Source: Sphingobacterium sp. ML3W
GTDB taxonomy: Bacteria > Bacteroidota > Bacteroidia > Sphingobacteriales > Sphingobacteriaceae
Reading direction: 5' to 3'
Length of the DNA: 64,000 nt
Assembly: GCF_000747525.1 (NCBI RefSeq)
Contig: NZ_CP009278.1
Span: 1,860,001-1,924,000, forward strand
Part shown: piece after piece, positions 34,160 to 44,500 of the stretch
Layout: each line of letters begins with the position of its first letter
Position numbering within the stretch: position 1 is the first letter of the stretch
Notes under the pieces: generated by a model
What the model was told of the DNA's origin: nothing
What the model saw: only the letters and a program-made list of their open reading frames with translations
Database searches by the model: none
Made by a program: the position numbers and the translations under genes

Positions 34160-34840
34160 ATGAACCTTAAAATCATGCAAAAAACTTGCAAAGGGGATAG
34201 TTATGCACTATCCACAGGAGAAGATATGTCTTTTGTTTTGAGTAAAATACGGGTTCCAATTATTAAAATGCCAGTTATGATAACAGATTTACCAGAACGC
34301 TATTTTAAAGAACTGAGGTTTGATATCGTGAAGGGGCTATCTCCAAAATCATTGAAGTATATCATGGGTGAGCACCCCAAACAGCTCTATTATTCACTGT
34401 TGATAGACTTGTTGGAGACTACGGAATCATTCAGTATGGTCGTGCGCAATGACAGTACCGATGTACTCCGGATATCCTTGATCAGTATGGAGGTATATGA
34501 AATCTACCTGTTTGCCTTAGGTTTACCGGCAGACTTTCCGACCAATCGGATATTGGTACTCGGTGAGGAGCGCGAAAAGTTAGTTCCCAATGATAAATTG
34601 GTAAAAACTCCATCCTATTGCTATGAACTGGCTGTACCTGCTAGGACCGAACGTGAGGAATACCGTCAGCGGATACTGAACGATATGAACAAACATTTCC
34701 AGTTAGATGTAAGGGTCGAGAAATTGGCCGTGGTTCAAGGTAGTCGAACAGTTTTGACCAATGATGGTGAGTCATTTGAACTCATTTGGGAGGAGCAGTT
34801 GATGATGATCATAAAGTCTAATAAAGTTAATCCTTCTTGA
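34160..34840 (+). CDS. DUF3738/TIGR03435-like protein linked to a TlpA/SusCD locus
   Basis: A 226-residue protein without a clear signal peptide. The C-terminal third (RQRILNDMNKHFQLDVRVEK, then AVVQGSRTVL) follows the pattern of DUF3738/TIGR03435 proteins (LN-x-x-F-x-hydrophobic-x-x-R-x-E-K). In Sphingobacteria these proteins occur beside TlpA-SusC-SusD loci, as here, with a 250-bp gap to the next open frame. The N-terminal half is alpha/beta (LSKIRVPIIKMPVMITDLPE). The role is unknown, perhaps in the handling of the imported peptide or metabolite. Family link is a pattern judgement. Confidence 0.45.
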   Translation: MNLKIMQKTCKGDSYALSTGEDMSFVLSKIRVPIIKMPVMITDLPERYFKELRFDIVKGLSPKSLKYIMGEHPKQLYYSLLIDLLETTESFSMVVRNDSTDVLRISLISMEVYEIYLFALGLPADFPTNRILVLGEEREKLVPNDKLVKTPSYCYELAVPARTEREEYRQRILNDMNKHFQLDVRVEKLAVVQGSRTVLTNDGESFELIWEEQLMMIIKSNKVNPS

Positions 34841-36019
34841 CCATGATAAGACAGACAAAAGTTCCGCCTTAAGATGTAGGGTTACAAGTCATCAAGGATG
34901 ACTTCATGTCGATGAAAGCGTGCTGATAACCAATTATGATAAATTAAATCCAGACGTATAACGCTTTTCGATTCCATCATTTTATTATAGCCTGAGCGCA
35001 AGCTTATGGACACCTGACTAGCTTCAAATGGAAGCTATCCTGGATGTCTATTGCCTTCAGGTAAATCTCAAATTTAACCTTACGAAAAAATGAATAGTTT
35101 TTATAAGGATGGGAGAGGACATGCCTATTTTAAGGGTATTCTCCAGTCCATTTATAACCTAAAAAACAGGTGCATGCAGCTAAGGATAGCACGTCGATAT
35201 CCTACTGCTGAATATGCGCTTGAAAATAATATTGCACATGCAACTAATGTGTGTTTTGGCAGTCAGGTTTTTATTGATGAACGTTCGTCTATTCTTGGGA
35301 ACAGCTCTGTGCCTGAGTCTGGATTGGGCCGCCATTCGTTTGGCGGTTCTTCGACCGTTGTTCGACAATTTCCCGAAGCCCAGTCGAAGCGGAGTCGAAC
35401 AGCACCCGAACAAGTGTCGAAGCGGTCTCGAACAAGTGTCGAAGGATACTCGAACAAACCTCGAACAGGAATCGAAGAAAAGGCAGGGAAACATTCGAGT
35501 ACGGCAGTACTTCAAGATTTCAAGAGTGGAGCTAGCGACCGGCCGATGTATTGCTTTTCGGGTAGCAAGCAGGCATCAAATTCGGGTCAGGTTCGTACTG
35601 TGTTCGTACCAGCTTCGGAGAATGTACGACCTGCTAAATACCGTTTAATTACCTTCCAACACCCTTTTCTTGGGGAACAGTTGGTTAGAGGATGTGTCAG
35701 GGGTGTGCAAGAGATGGGTGAGGGGCGAAGCAGGTTCGAAGGAGGTACGAACCCGGTACCCAGAATGTACTGTTTAAGTACTGTTAGTTCACGGGAAAGG
35801 TACCGAAAAGGTACTGGGAGTGTACTACGAAGCTACTGGAGAGCTACCAAAGAGGTACTGAGAAGCTACTGGAAGGGTACAACGTTTTGTAAGTTCGCAG
35901 TGTCTTCAGGTCGGGAAGCGGGTAGTTCAAGCTTGGAGGGTTCGTTATCTCAAATAAGCGCCTTTAAGGCTTCTAAATTTTTAAGTCAAGTATTTACTCA
36001 TCTTGAATGTGATAATTCT
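34841..36019 (+). repeat. Leader of the broken susC: open frame of degenerate short repeats
   Basis: From 35090 to 36019 a frame is open in phase with the susC start at 36020, but the text is not typical protein. At 35385-35480 TCGAA recurs at 9-18-base intervals (AGTCGAACAG, GTGTCGAAG, CTCGAACAA); at 35690-35890 GGTAC(T)G/AGCTAC recurs (GGTACTGAGAAGCTACTGG). The minus strand is also open over much of it (e.g. 35180-35515). A hairpin CCGCCA/TGGCGG lies at 35329-35346. Whether it is a translated extension (Arg/Ser-rich: KRSRT, RTSVEGYS) or an untranslated repeat leader is undecided; I favour the start at 36020. The part 34841-35089 is featureless. Confidence 0.5.
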
Positions 36020-37691
36020 ATGAGCCGCTTAAAACGAAGCTTAAACTTAACGCAAGGAGTAGGGAAGGTTGTTGGGAATAAGCGGTTTGTGCGTTTGTTT
36101 GGTGCAGCAAGGTTTTCGATAACACCGATTTTACTGTTGTTGCTGACGTTCGGAGCTTTAAATAGCCAAGCCCAGAGCAAGCAAAGTTTTGTCCTGCAGG
36201 GAACGGTGGTATCCGCCGTGGACAAGAAACCACTGCAAGGAGTATCTGTGCGCGTCGAAGCCGAGAATATCAAGATATCCACCAAGAAAGACGGTTCGTT
36301 CAGCGTACCAGTAGCACACCGAAATGGAAAGGTCAAATTTACCAATGTAGGCTACAAAACTGTGGAACAGGAATACACTTCTGGAGTAGTATTGTCTATA
36401 CAACTAACTGTGTCGGATAATCAGCTGGAAGAAGTGGAAGTCGTGAGTACAGGATGCCTCCAATCTGTTTGGCGTTAAGAGTAATGATCGTGGCCAACCT
36501 TTTTGGTCTATTGGTGGGGCTTGGGTCTTATCAAAGGAATCTTTTATGCAAAACAGTCCAATTAACTATTTGAAGCTCCGAAGTACCTATGGTTATAATG
36601 GTAACGTGAATAATAGTGTTTCTGCTTATCCGATTATTTCCATTGAGAGCGATGCACATTATATCACCAATCAAAATTATGGAAATATCAATACACCACC
36701 AAACCCCAGTTTACGCTGGGAGCGAATAGCGATCACTAATCTCGGTCTTGATTTTGCATTAAAGGGGAATAAGTTTTCGGGGAGTATCGAATACTATGTT
36801 AAAAATGCCAAAGACCTGATTGCTGCAGACCGCGTTGACCCAAGTACGGGCTTTACAACTTTGATGATCAATAGTGGAAATATCCGTACAAAAGGTTGGG
36901 ATATTTCCTTAAATGCTGCACCTATTCAAGTCAAGAATTGGACTTGGAACAGTCATTTGGTTTTTACCTATGCACGTACCAAAGTGTTGCAATCGTATAT
37001 TGAAAATGAGAATGGGAAAGATTTTATAAGTTCTGCTCAATCTAATGCAAGGACTGCAGTTGAGGGACTGGATTTATATAGCCAATTGGCTTACAAATGG
37101 GCGGGCTTGGACCCTGAAACGGGTGAGGCACGAGCATATTTGAATGGCGAAGTATCCAAAAATTATAGCGCTATCTTAGCCTTGAAGGTACATGATCTTG
37201 AAAATTACGGTTCGACCGTGCCCTTGTATACTGGGAGCTGGCGTAATGCCGTCCGCTATAAAACTTTGGAACTCTCTTGGAATATTTCCTATCAATTGGG
37301 GCATAAGTTCCTGCGCAATTCTTTTGATAATAACCTGTTTTTAAACAGTGATGTTGGGCATAAAGATTATGCGTTACGTTGGCAAAAACCAGGTGATGAA
37401 CTAAAAACTGATGTACCCGCTTTTAAATATCCTGCAGATCTAGGAAGTCAAGTGTTTATGCGTTCTTCTGCTTTAGTGGAGAATGGTGGGCAAATCAAAC
37501 TGCGGGATATACAGTTGAGTGTAGATATACCATTTGCTAATAAGTTCAAAATGAAGAATTGCCGTGTATACGCTTATATCCAAAACGTCGGCACCATCTG
37601 GCGGGGTAATAAGCTGGGGATAGACACGGAGTATGGTTCCAATATACCTGATGCGATGATGTCTTCGTTAGGTTTAAGTTTTAATCTTTAA
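36020..37691 (+). pseudogene. SusC-like TonB-dependent receptor, broken by an internal deletion
   Basis: The 5' part (from ATG 36020) encodes an export signal (ITPILLLLLTFGALNSQAQS) and a carboxypeptidase-regulatory domain ending at the TonB-box-like EEVEVVSTG; it then changes frame and stops at 36478. The 3' part, in another frame, resumes at 36453 with DASNLFGVKSND and continues through the second half of a SusC beta-barrel to a terminal LSFNL at 37691. SusC proteins are ~1000 residues; the plug domain and about the first half of the barrel (~500 residues) are missing at the 36452-36455 junction. The product cannot form a gated channel, so the gene is dead. Confidence 0.9.
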
Positions 37692-37702
37692 TACCCGAAA
37701 TT

Positions 37703-39066
37703 ATGAAAATATACATTTCTATTTTTAGTATCTCTACGCTATTGTCTTTTTGTTGCTGTACTGATTTTTTAGAGGTAAAGCCCGATATCAAAATGGTTAT
37801 CCCTAATAGTCTAGCGGATGCTGAGCTTTTACTAAACGATTATTCTACCATGAATACAGGCTATCCAGTATATGGCGAATTATCTGCTGATGAATACTAT
37901 GTAGCTTTGGAAACATTCGATGGCATGCTAGATTTTGATCAGCGTAATACTTATACTTGGATGGATATCATCTATGATGATGTAGCACAATGGCAAAGAC
38001 CTTACAAAGCAGTTTTCAATGCCAATCAGGCATTGGAGATTATTAATAATAACAGTGCTGATACTAAGATAGATATTAAAAAGTAAACAACTTGGCGGGT
38101 ATTGCATATTTCTTTCGTGCATTTGCCTTCCAGCAATTGGTCGAAGTGTTTGCGCCTGCCTATCGAGAAGTAACTGCTGCAACTGAAATGGGCATCCCAT
38201 TACGATTGAATCCAGGTATTGATGATCCTTCTGTTCGCGCATCACTACATGAAACTTACGATCAAATTATAAAGGATTATCAAAATGCAGCCCATAAACT
38301 ACCACTTATCGAAGGAATAAAGGGAAGGCCTTCGCGTGCAAGTGCATATGCGGGTTTGGCAAGAACCTACTTGGTGATGGGGCAATATGAAAATGCCTTT
38401 TTATATGCAGACTCCTGTTTGCAGTTGAAAAGTGAGCTGATGAATTTTAATGATTTAGATAAGGACAGGGATTTACCAATTGATCGGTTCAATGTGGAAG
38501 TACTATTCGCTGCGGGTTCTACAACTGCTGTACCTATGAGCCTTAATGTCGGTTTGGTTGATTCGATGCTATACAAAAGTTATTTGTCGGATGATTTAAG
38601 AAAAAGTATTTTCTTTAGTAAGAACACGTATCCAGTAGATTCATATGGTTTCAAAGGAAGCTATGATAATGCTATGGCAAGTTTGTTTGTGGGTTTCACA
38701 ACAAGTGAAGTTTACTTAATCAAAGCGGAAGCAGCTGCAAGAATTGGAAAAATAGATGCGGCCTTGGTAGCATTGAATACTTTGTGTGAAAGTCGATTTG
38801 AACGAGGTACATATGTAATTGTTAAAGAGCAAAAACCCGAATTGCTGTTACCCTTGATTTTGAAAGAAAGACAAAAAGAATTGGTTTTCCGTGGTCGTCG
38901 CTGGTCGGATCTAAAAAGATTGAATCTGGAAACTCGTTATCAGAAAAAGTTGAAGCGGGAGATGCATGGTATAGTCTATCAACTGGAACCCAATAGTCGA
39001 AAATATGCCTACCGGCTCCCTGAAATCGTGATTAATAATGGAAAACTATCGCAAAATAAAAGGTAA
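37703..39066 (+). pseudogene. SusD/RagB-like lipoprotein, split by a frameshift
   Basis: The first frame (37703-38086) encodes a lipoprotein signal (LLSFCCCTDFLEVKPD) and the SusD N-terminus, then stops at TAA 38084. The second frame continues the same protein directly (NNLAGIAYFFRAFAFQQLVE) to 39066, with late SusD features (YLIKAEAAARIG; ERQKELVFRGRRWSDLKRLN). Restoring one A in the A-run 38078-38082 rejoins both into one ~450-residue SusD, so this is a single-base deletion, or a sequencing error at a homopolymer. Because the partner susC is also broken, decay is the better explanation. Confidence 0.88.
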
Positions 39067-39085
39067 TCCTACAAAATAAGATAAT

Positions 39086-40342
39086 ATGAAATATTTAAAA
39101 ATAATGGCACTGTTATGCATGATGCTGATAACGGCTCAATATACCAATGCACAGTCGGATAAAAAAGTAGATTTGAGTAAAGCACTCAAAGTGGGTGATA
39201 CCTTTGTACCACCAAATTCAATACATCAGATGCGCGGTAATGGAAAACCAATCGAATTACAGAAACTGAAGGATAAAGTGGTCATATTAGATTTCTTTGA
39301 TACTTTTTGCGGTATTTGTATTCAGACGATGTCTAAATTGCAGAAACTGCAAGATAAGTTGAAAGACAAAGTACAGATTATTACTGTTGGTTGGCAGGAT
39401 AGGGCAACTCTGGAAAAGTTCTTTGAACAGAATGAATTTCTAAAGGAGAATAGGGCCAATCTTCCTGTTATCTACTCGGACCTGTACTTGAAAGAACTAT
39501 TCCCGCATCGTAGTGTACCTCATGTTGTGTGCCTTTATAAGGGAAAGGTACATGCGATAACAGGCAATAAGTTAATAACTGAGGAGCATATCTTGGGGCT
39601 ATATAATAATGGGCAGATTGATTTACCACTCAAGGATGATTTTGGGAAAGGAAATTTGTCAGGACAAGCTAAGAATGAAATGCCTATAAAGGGAATGGTT
39701 ACGCTATCGGGTTATCAGAATGGTGTGCCTTTTGAATCTTTCAGAAGAAAAATTGATAGCGTAAGCCGAATGCAAAAGACTTCTTTTTACAATGTCTCTG
39801 TCTACAGTGCTGTATTATCGACTTGGGCGAAAATACATAAAGCAAACTATATCCCAAGACCAGAGCGATTGGTGCTGAAGGTAAAAGATTCAAATCGTTA
39901 TGTTGATACTGCAAATGTTGGCGATGTTTGGTATGCGCAAAATGCCATTTCTTATGAACGTTTGGATTCTATTACACGTACAGATTCGACTCAGGCTTGT
40001 ATAGTCCTAAATGATTTGCATAGCTTTTTGGGAATCCGAACTTATAAAATGATGATGAATATCGAATGTCTCATACTAAAACCGAGTCCTCTGAAAATCT
40101 ATTCAAGGAAGATATCTTTGAATGGAATGACATACCAAAGTACTGCAGCCTTATCTATTATGACCGATATGAGTAGGCAATTTCCTCCTGTACTGGATTT
40201 GGTTAAAAGTGAGGAGGAAATAGTAATAGGAAACTACAACAATTTGGAGGAATTTAATGAACAGTTAGCACATTATGGTATTGTAGCAGAAATCGGAATA
40301 GGGGAGCAGGAAGTGTTGGTGATTGAAGAGGTGGAACGTTAG
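39086..40342 (+). CDS. TlpA-like thioredoxin-domain protein
   Basis: A 418-residue exported protein: signal peptide (residues 1-22, ending YTNAQ), and a thioredoxin-fold domain (residues ~35-170) with the redox pair C75-G-I-C78 in FFDTFCGICIQTMSKLQKL and a cis-Pro in RSVPHVVCLY. A ~230-residue C-terminal part, of unknown fold, follows. TlpA-type thiol reductases of this form accompany SusC/SusD pairs in Sphingobacteria. The gene lies 19 bases after susD and is intact although both upstream partners are broken. Its stop codon is embedded in a long perfect palindrome. Confidence 0.88.
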   Translation: MKYLKIMALLCMMLITAQYTNAQSDKKVDLSKALKVGDTFVPPNSIHQMRGNGKPIELQKLKDKVVILDFFDTFCGICIQTMSKLQKLQDKLKDKVQIITVGWQDRATLEKFFEQNEFLKENRANLPVIYSDLYLKELFPHRSVPHVVCLYKGKVHAITGNKLITEEHILGLYNNGQIDLPLKDDFGKGNLSGQAKNEMPIKGMVTLSGYQNGVPFESFRRKIDSVSRMQKTSFYNVSVYSAVLSTWAKIHKANYIPRPERLVLKVKDSNRYVDTANVGDVWYAQNAISYERLDSITRTDSTQACIVLNDLHSFLGIRTYKMMMNIECLILKPSPLKIYSRKISLNGMTYQSTAALSIMTDMSRQFPPVLDLVKSEEEIVIGNYNNLEEFNEQLAHYGIVAEIGIGEQEVLVIEEVER

Positions 40343-40396
40343 CTAAATTTAGAATAGGGTATGAAGTTTCATACCCTATTCTAAATTTAGCTAACG
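40337..40396. terminator. 60-bp perfect palindrome over the tlpA stop codon
   Basis: Arms of 29 bp (40337-40365 with 40368-40396) match without error around a two-base centre. The left arm begins inside the last codon of tlpA and contains its TAG stop. It can terminate transcription on both strands, but it is far longer than a normal terminator and has no terminal U-tract. Confidence 0.85.
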
Positions 40397-40421
40397 CTTA
40401 TGTATTTATTCTATTGACCCC

Positions 40422-40646
40422 TTATCTCTCCGTCAATTTTACATGGGTATCATTAATCTGATTTTGTAAACAATTGATGATTTCATCTTTTAATGCTTCT
40501 GTAATTACAGGCTTGTTAAGTCCATTGTTAGCAGCTTCTATAGTGCACATTTGTTCGGTTACCAAACCACATGTAGGTGTTGTTGTTACTAAAGTGTACG
40601 AATTCGGTTGTGACGGGTTTGTACCCGTGTATGAAAATAAAGGCAT
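40422..40646 (-). CDS. DUF6520-like small protein lacking its signal peptide
   Basis: A 74-residue frame that reads like the mature part of small DUF6520-type Bacteroidota proteins (PLFSYTGTNPSQPNSYTLV, then PTCGLVTEQMCTIEA with two Cys). Family members begin with a signal peptide of about 25 residues; here the frame is closed by a stop a few codons upstream of the ATG at 40646. Either a start-region deletion has occurred or the protein stays in the cytoplasm. Possibly a pseudogene. Confidence 0.45.
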   Translation of the reverse strand: MPLFSYTGTNPSQPNSYTLVTTTPTCGLVTEQMCTIEAANNGLNKPVITEALKDEIINCLQNQINDTHVKLTER

Positions 40647-41574
40647 AACTTTAAAGTTTTGTAATAATGAAGTCTATTATGGAGGACAATTTTAAAAAGT
40701 TTGAATTGTCATTTTTAATAATAAACTGAAAAAGTGATTTATCCTTCGTTGCGAGGTGCAGTTTGTCAATACTGCGGTTCGGCCTACTGAGTTGCCCCGA
40801 AGGGTGTATCTATCATAAAGATAAACAGCAGGGCTTTAATTATTCCACCCTTTATCAATGGGAAACACTGCAAATTTTCGTTTGTATCTCTTGATATTTA
40901 TGAAATTTTTTTTCATTGTTTATTCTGCTTAAAAAACTCCCTAGCTCTTTTCGAGCTAGGGAATCATGACATTATTCAACTAAACGGAATCGCAACCCTA
41001 ACGAACCCATTATACTGTTTCGAAGAGTTTACATCTTAAGAATTTCAGCCTTCTTGTATAGATGTAAAGCAATCTTCTTTTATTGTTGATTTGAACTAAG
41101 ACTAAGGTAAAGAGGAAAACAGAGGCAGCGTTACCGCATTTCTTACAATTTTATTGTTACATCTGTTGCAAAAAAAATGTAAGAAATGCGACTCTTTTAT
41201 TGTTACAAGTGTGCGTTTTTTATTGATTTACAACATATGTATACTGTAAATCGATAATAAATATTTCGCTGTTGGAGATTTTGGTGAAATCTGTGTTTTG
41301 TGGCATTGTCATTGTTCGCAGACGAAATTCTGCGTGAAATAGAGGAGTTTCTGAGTTCGCTATAATGTATACCTGTAAATAAGGATGAAATATTGCGTTT
41401 GAAAAATGGTGTTGTAACTAATGCGAGGAGTGGGATTTCCCCAATTTCATTACTAGCGTAAGAAGTCGTTGTATATAACGTTTTCGTGAATTACACAATC
41501 GATTGTCTATTTGCAGTTTTAATATAATGTTAAAGTTACGTGTATTTTGTCGTCACACTATAAACTATATTATA
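40647..41574. other. Long intergenic region before the second SusC gene, with hairpin and repeat elements
   Basis: No full gene. Notable parts: a minus-strand terminator at 40931-40963; just upstream of it, on the minus strand, an 18-codon tail ending in NSIMGSLGLRFRLVE (~40978-41032) that looks like the C-terminus of a lost protein; a 12-bp inverted repeat GCATTTCTTACA (41136-41147) with 41178-41189; and the direct repeat TTTTATTGTTACA at 41149-41161 and 41195-41207. The repeats are candidate regulatory sites of the susC-susD operon. Confidence 0.5.
40931..40963 (-). terminator. Minus-strand intrinsic terminator
   Basis: On the minus strand TCCCTAGCTC pairs with GAGCTAGGGA (40953-40962 with 40938-40947), followed by GTTTTTT. 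It has no intact gene in front of it, only a short C-terminal remnant. Confidence 0.75.
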
Positions 41575-44500
41575 ATGAACCAACCAAATTTGAAAATGAT
41601 TAATCGGCTTTATTTATGTCGAAAGTCAATTTTATTAAGTCCTATTCTTTTAATTGGGTTACAAAGCTACGCTCACACCCATATTTCCAAAAGTGATATG
41701 TCAGAATACCATACTGTGCAATCAACCATAAAAGGAACGGTTAAAGATGCAGATGGTAACCCAATTTCTGGCGTAACAGTTAAAGAAAAGGGTGGCACGA
41801 CTTCAACATCCACAGATAAAACGGGACAATTTGAATTGAGCGTTACATCTTCAAGTTCAACTCTTGTTTTTTCGTCTGTTGGTTTTAAAAGTAAGGAAGT
41901 TGCAGTTTCGGTTGCTGGTCATGTGGTCTTGACATCAAGTTCTGAAAACTTAGACGAAGTTGTTGTAGTGGGGTATGGCGCACAAAAGAAATCAGATTTA
42001 ACAGGAAGCATGGCTACGGTATCTTCCAAATCTTTAGAAAATATCAATTCTCCTAATATCGTGGACAAGTTGCAAGGTAAAGTTGCCGGATTAAATATTA
42101 ATTCCGGAAATGCGCGTCCTGGAACTACCGCTTCTTTTACGATTCGTGGTGAAAACTCCATATCGGCATCTAACGATCCATTGATTATTTTGGATGGTAT
42201 TCCCTTTAGTGGATCTTTAGGTGATATCGCTTCCAATACCATTGAAAATATATCCGTGCTAAAAGATGCATCTTCAACAGCTATTTATGGCTCTCGTGCT
42301 GCAAATGGTGTCATCTTGATCACTTCTAAAAAAGGGTTATCTGGCAAGCCACAGATGAGTTATAATGGATATTTTGGGATACAAAATGTGGAAAGAAGAC
42401 TGAACCTGATGAATGGCCCCGAGTATATTAATTATATGCGTGATTATCAAATTTCAAAAGGTAAAACAGGCAGTCAATTGGATCCAGAAAATTATCTGTT
42501 TGCCAATGTTTTACAACAATATAAAAAAGGGGAGGAGGTGGATTGGCAAGATGTTATCTTTAACAGAAATGCGCCAGTTAATGAACACCAATTAAGTTTT
42601 TCGGGAGGAAGTGACCGATCTGATTATTATGCTTCAGTTGCTTATCTCAATCAAGATGGGCTGGTGAAAAACACACCTTATGAGCGCTTTAATATCAATC
42701 TTAATCTCAATCAGCATCTGACATCATGGTTGAAACTTGGTCTCGCAGTACAAGCGTCGCAAGGTAAGCGGAATGGTGTGCAGCCTTCTATTGATAATGC
42801 GGTGAAAATGAGTCCTTATGGTATCAACCGTGATGAAAATGGTCAAGTTGTTACCTATCCGATGTATGCGCAGACCTTATACCCTCATCCTTTTGCCGAT
42901 GATAACGGGATTAATGATGATATCAAGAGAACGGTGTACGCCAATACTTTCTTGGATGTTAAATTACCTATTCAAGGTTTGAGTTTCAAAACGACTTTTG
43001 GTACAAATTATCAAAATAAAGAACAATCCTATTATTATGGATCGAACACCCTTACAGGAATGGGGATAAGAGGGAAAGGCGAAATCTATAACAACAACAG
43101 GTACGATTGGACTTGGGAAAATCTCCTTACTTATGACCGTACTTTCGGTGACCATAAGTTAAACGTGGTTGGATTGTACAGTGCATCGGAGTCGCAAGAA
43201 AAATGGTCTCGCTTATATGGTGAAGACTTTGTCTCGGATGTCGGTTATAACAATTTGGGCTCGGCCGCAAAAAATCAAAAGATATCTTCCGGGTTGACCA
43301 ATACGGCTTTACTTTCTTATATGGGAAGAATCAATTATGGGTATAAAGAACGCTATCTATTGACATTGACAGGCCGATCGGATGGTTATTCATCTTTCTC
43401 TAAAAATGATAAATATGCATTTTTCCCGTCTATAGCCGGAGCATGGGTGATATCCAAAGAGGATTTTTTCAGCTCTGAATATCTCAATATGTTAAAGTTG
43501 AGAGCTTCTTATGGTAAAAATGGAAATCAAGCTGTAAGCCCATATCAGACTTACAACCGCTTGTCCAAAATAGAATATCTGTATGGCGACGATGCGACGG
43601 TATCCAATGGATTGGTGATGAACTATAATGGTCGCGGAAGTAGTAGCCTAAAATGGGAGACAACCAAATCCTTGAATATTGGTTTGGATTTTGGTTTATG
43701 GAACGATCGCATCAGTGGTAATGTTGATTATTATAATGCAAAAACTTCTGATCTGTTGATGAGCCGTCAGGTTCCTGTTATGAATGGTTATAGTACGATC
43801 TTGAGTAATATTGGTCAGACTGCTAATGTCGGTATTGAAGTTGGGTTAAATACGAAAAATATCGTAAAAGAAGACTTCAGCTGGTCGTCGAGTATAAATT
43901 TTTCATGGAATAAAAATAAGATCGTTGACCTAAGGGGTGATGGCAAGGATGATCTGACCAATGCTTGGTTGATTGGACAACCCATTCGTATCTTCTACGA
44001 TTATAAGGTAACCGGTATCTGGCAGAAAGAGGATGATATCGCGCAATCGCACCAACCGAATGCAAAACCTGGAGATGCAAAATTGGCCGATATGAATGGT
44101 GACGGAAAAATTACTGCAGCAGATCGTACCATGATGGGCAATAAAGTGCCTGTTTATAACCTGAGTTTTGGTAATGAATTTAGCTATAAGAAATTTTCAC
44201 TATCGATCTTTATGAATGGCGCTTTTGACGTTTCTAAAGAAGACAATTTTAGAAATATTGAACGTTTCTTACCTAATAATGGAGCCAACTATTTGTCAGA
44301 TATGGAGTATTGGACACCTGAGCGTCCGAGTACGAGCATCCCTTCACCTGGATATACACCCGTCAATAACCATAGCTATTATTTGAATGCTTCCTATTGG
44401 CGCATTCGTGATCTATCATTGGGTTACACCTTCAATGGAGCGCAGCTCGAGCGATTGAATATCGGGTCTATAAGAGCATTTATCAATGCCCGAAATCTAT

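Noticed and set aside
35180..35648. Frames on both strands in the susC leader
   Set aside because: Explained by the stop-poor repeat composition; treated as a repeat region instead.
41503..41574. N-terminal extension of the SusC at 41.6 kb from a TTG codon
   Set aside because: ATG 41575 begins a proper signal-peptide context; the extension has none.
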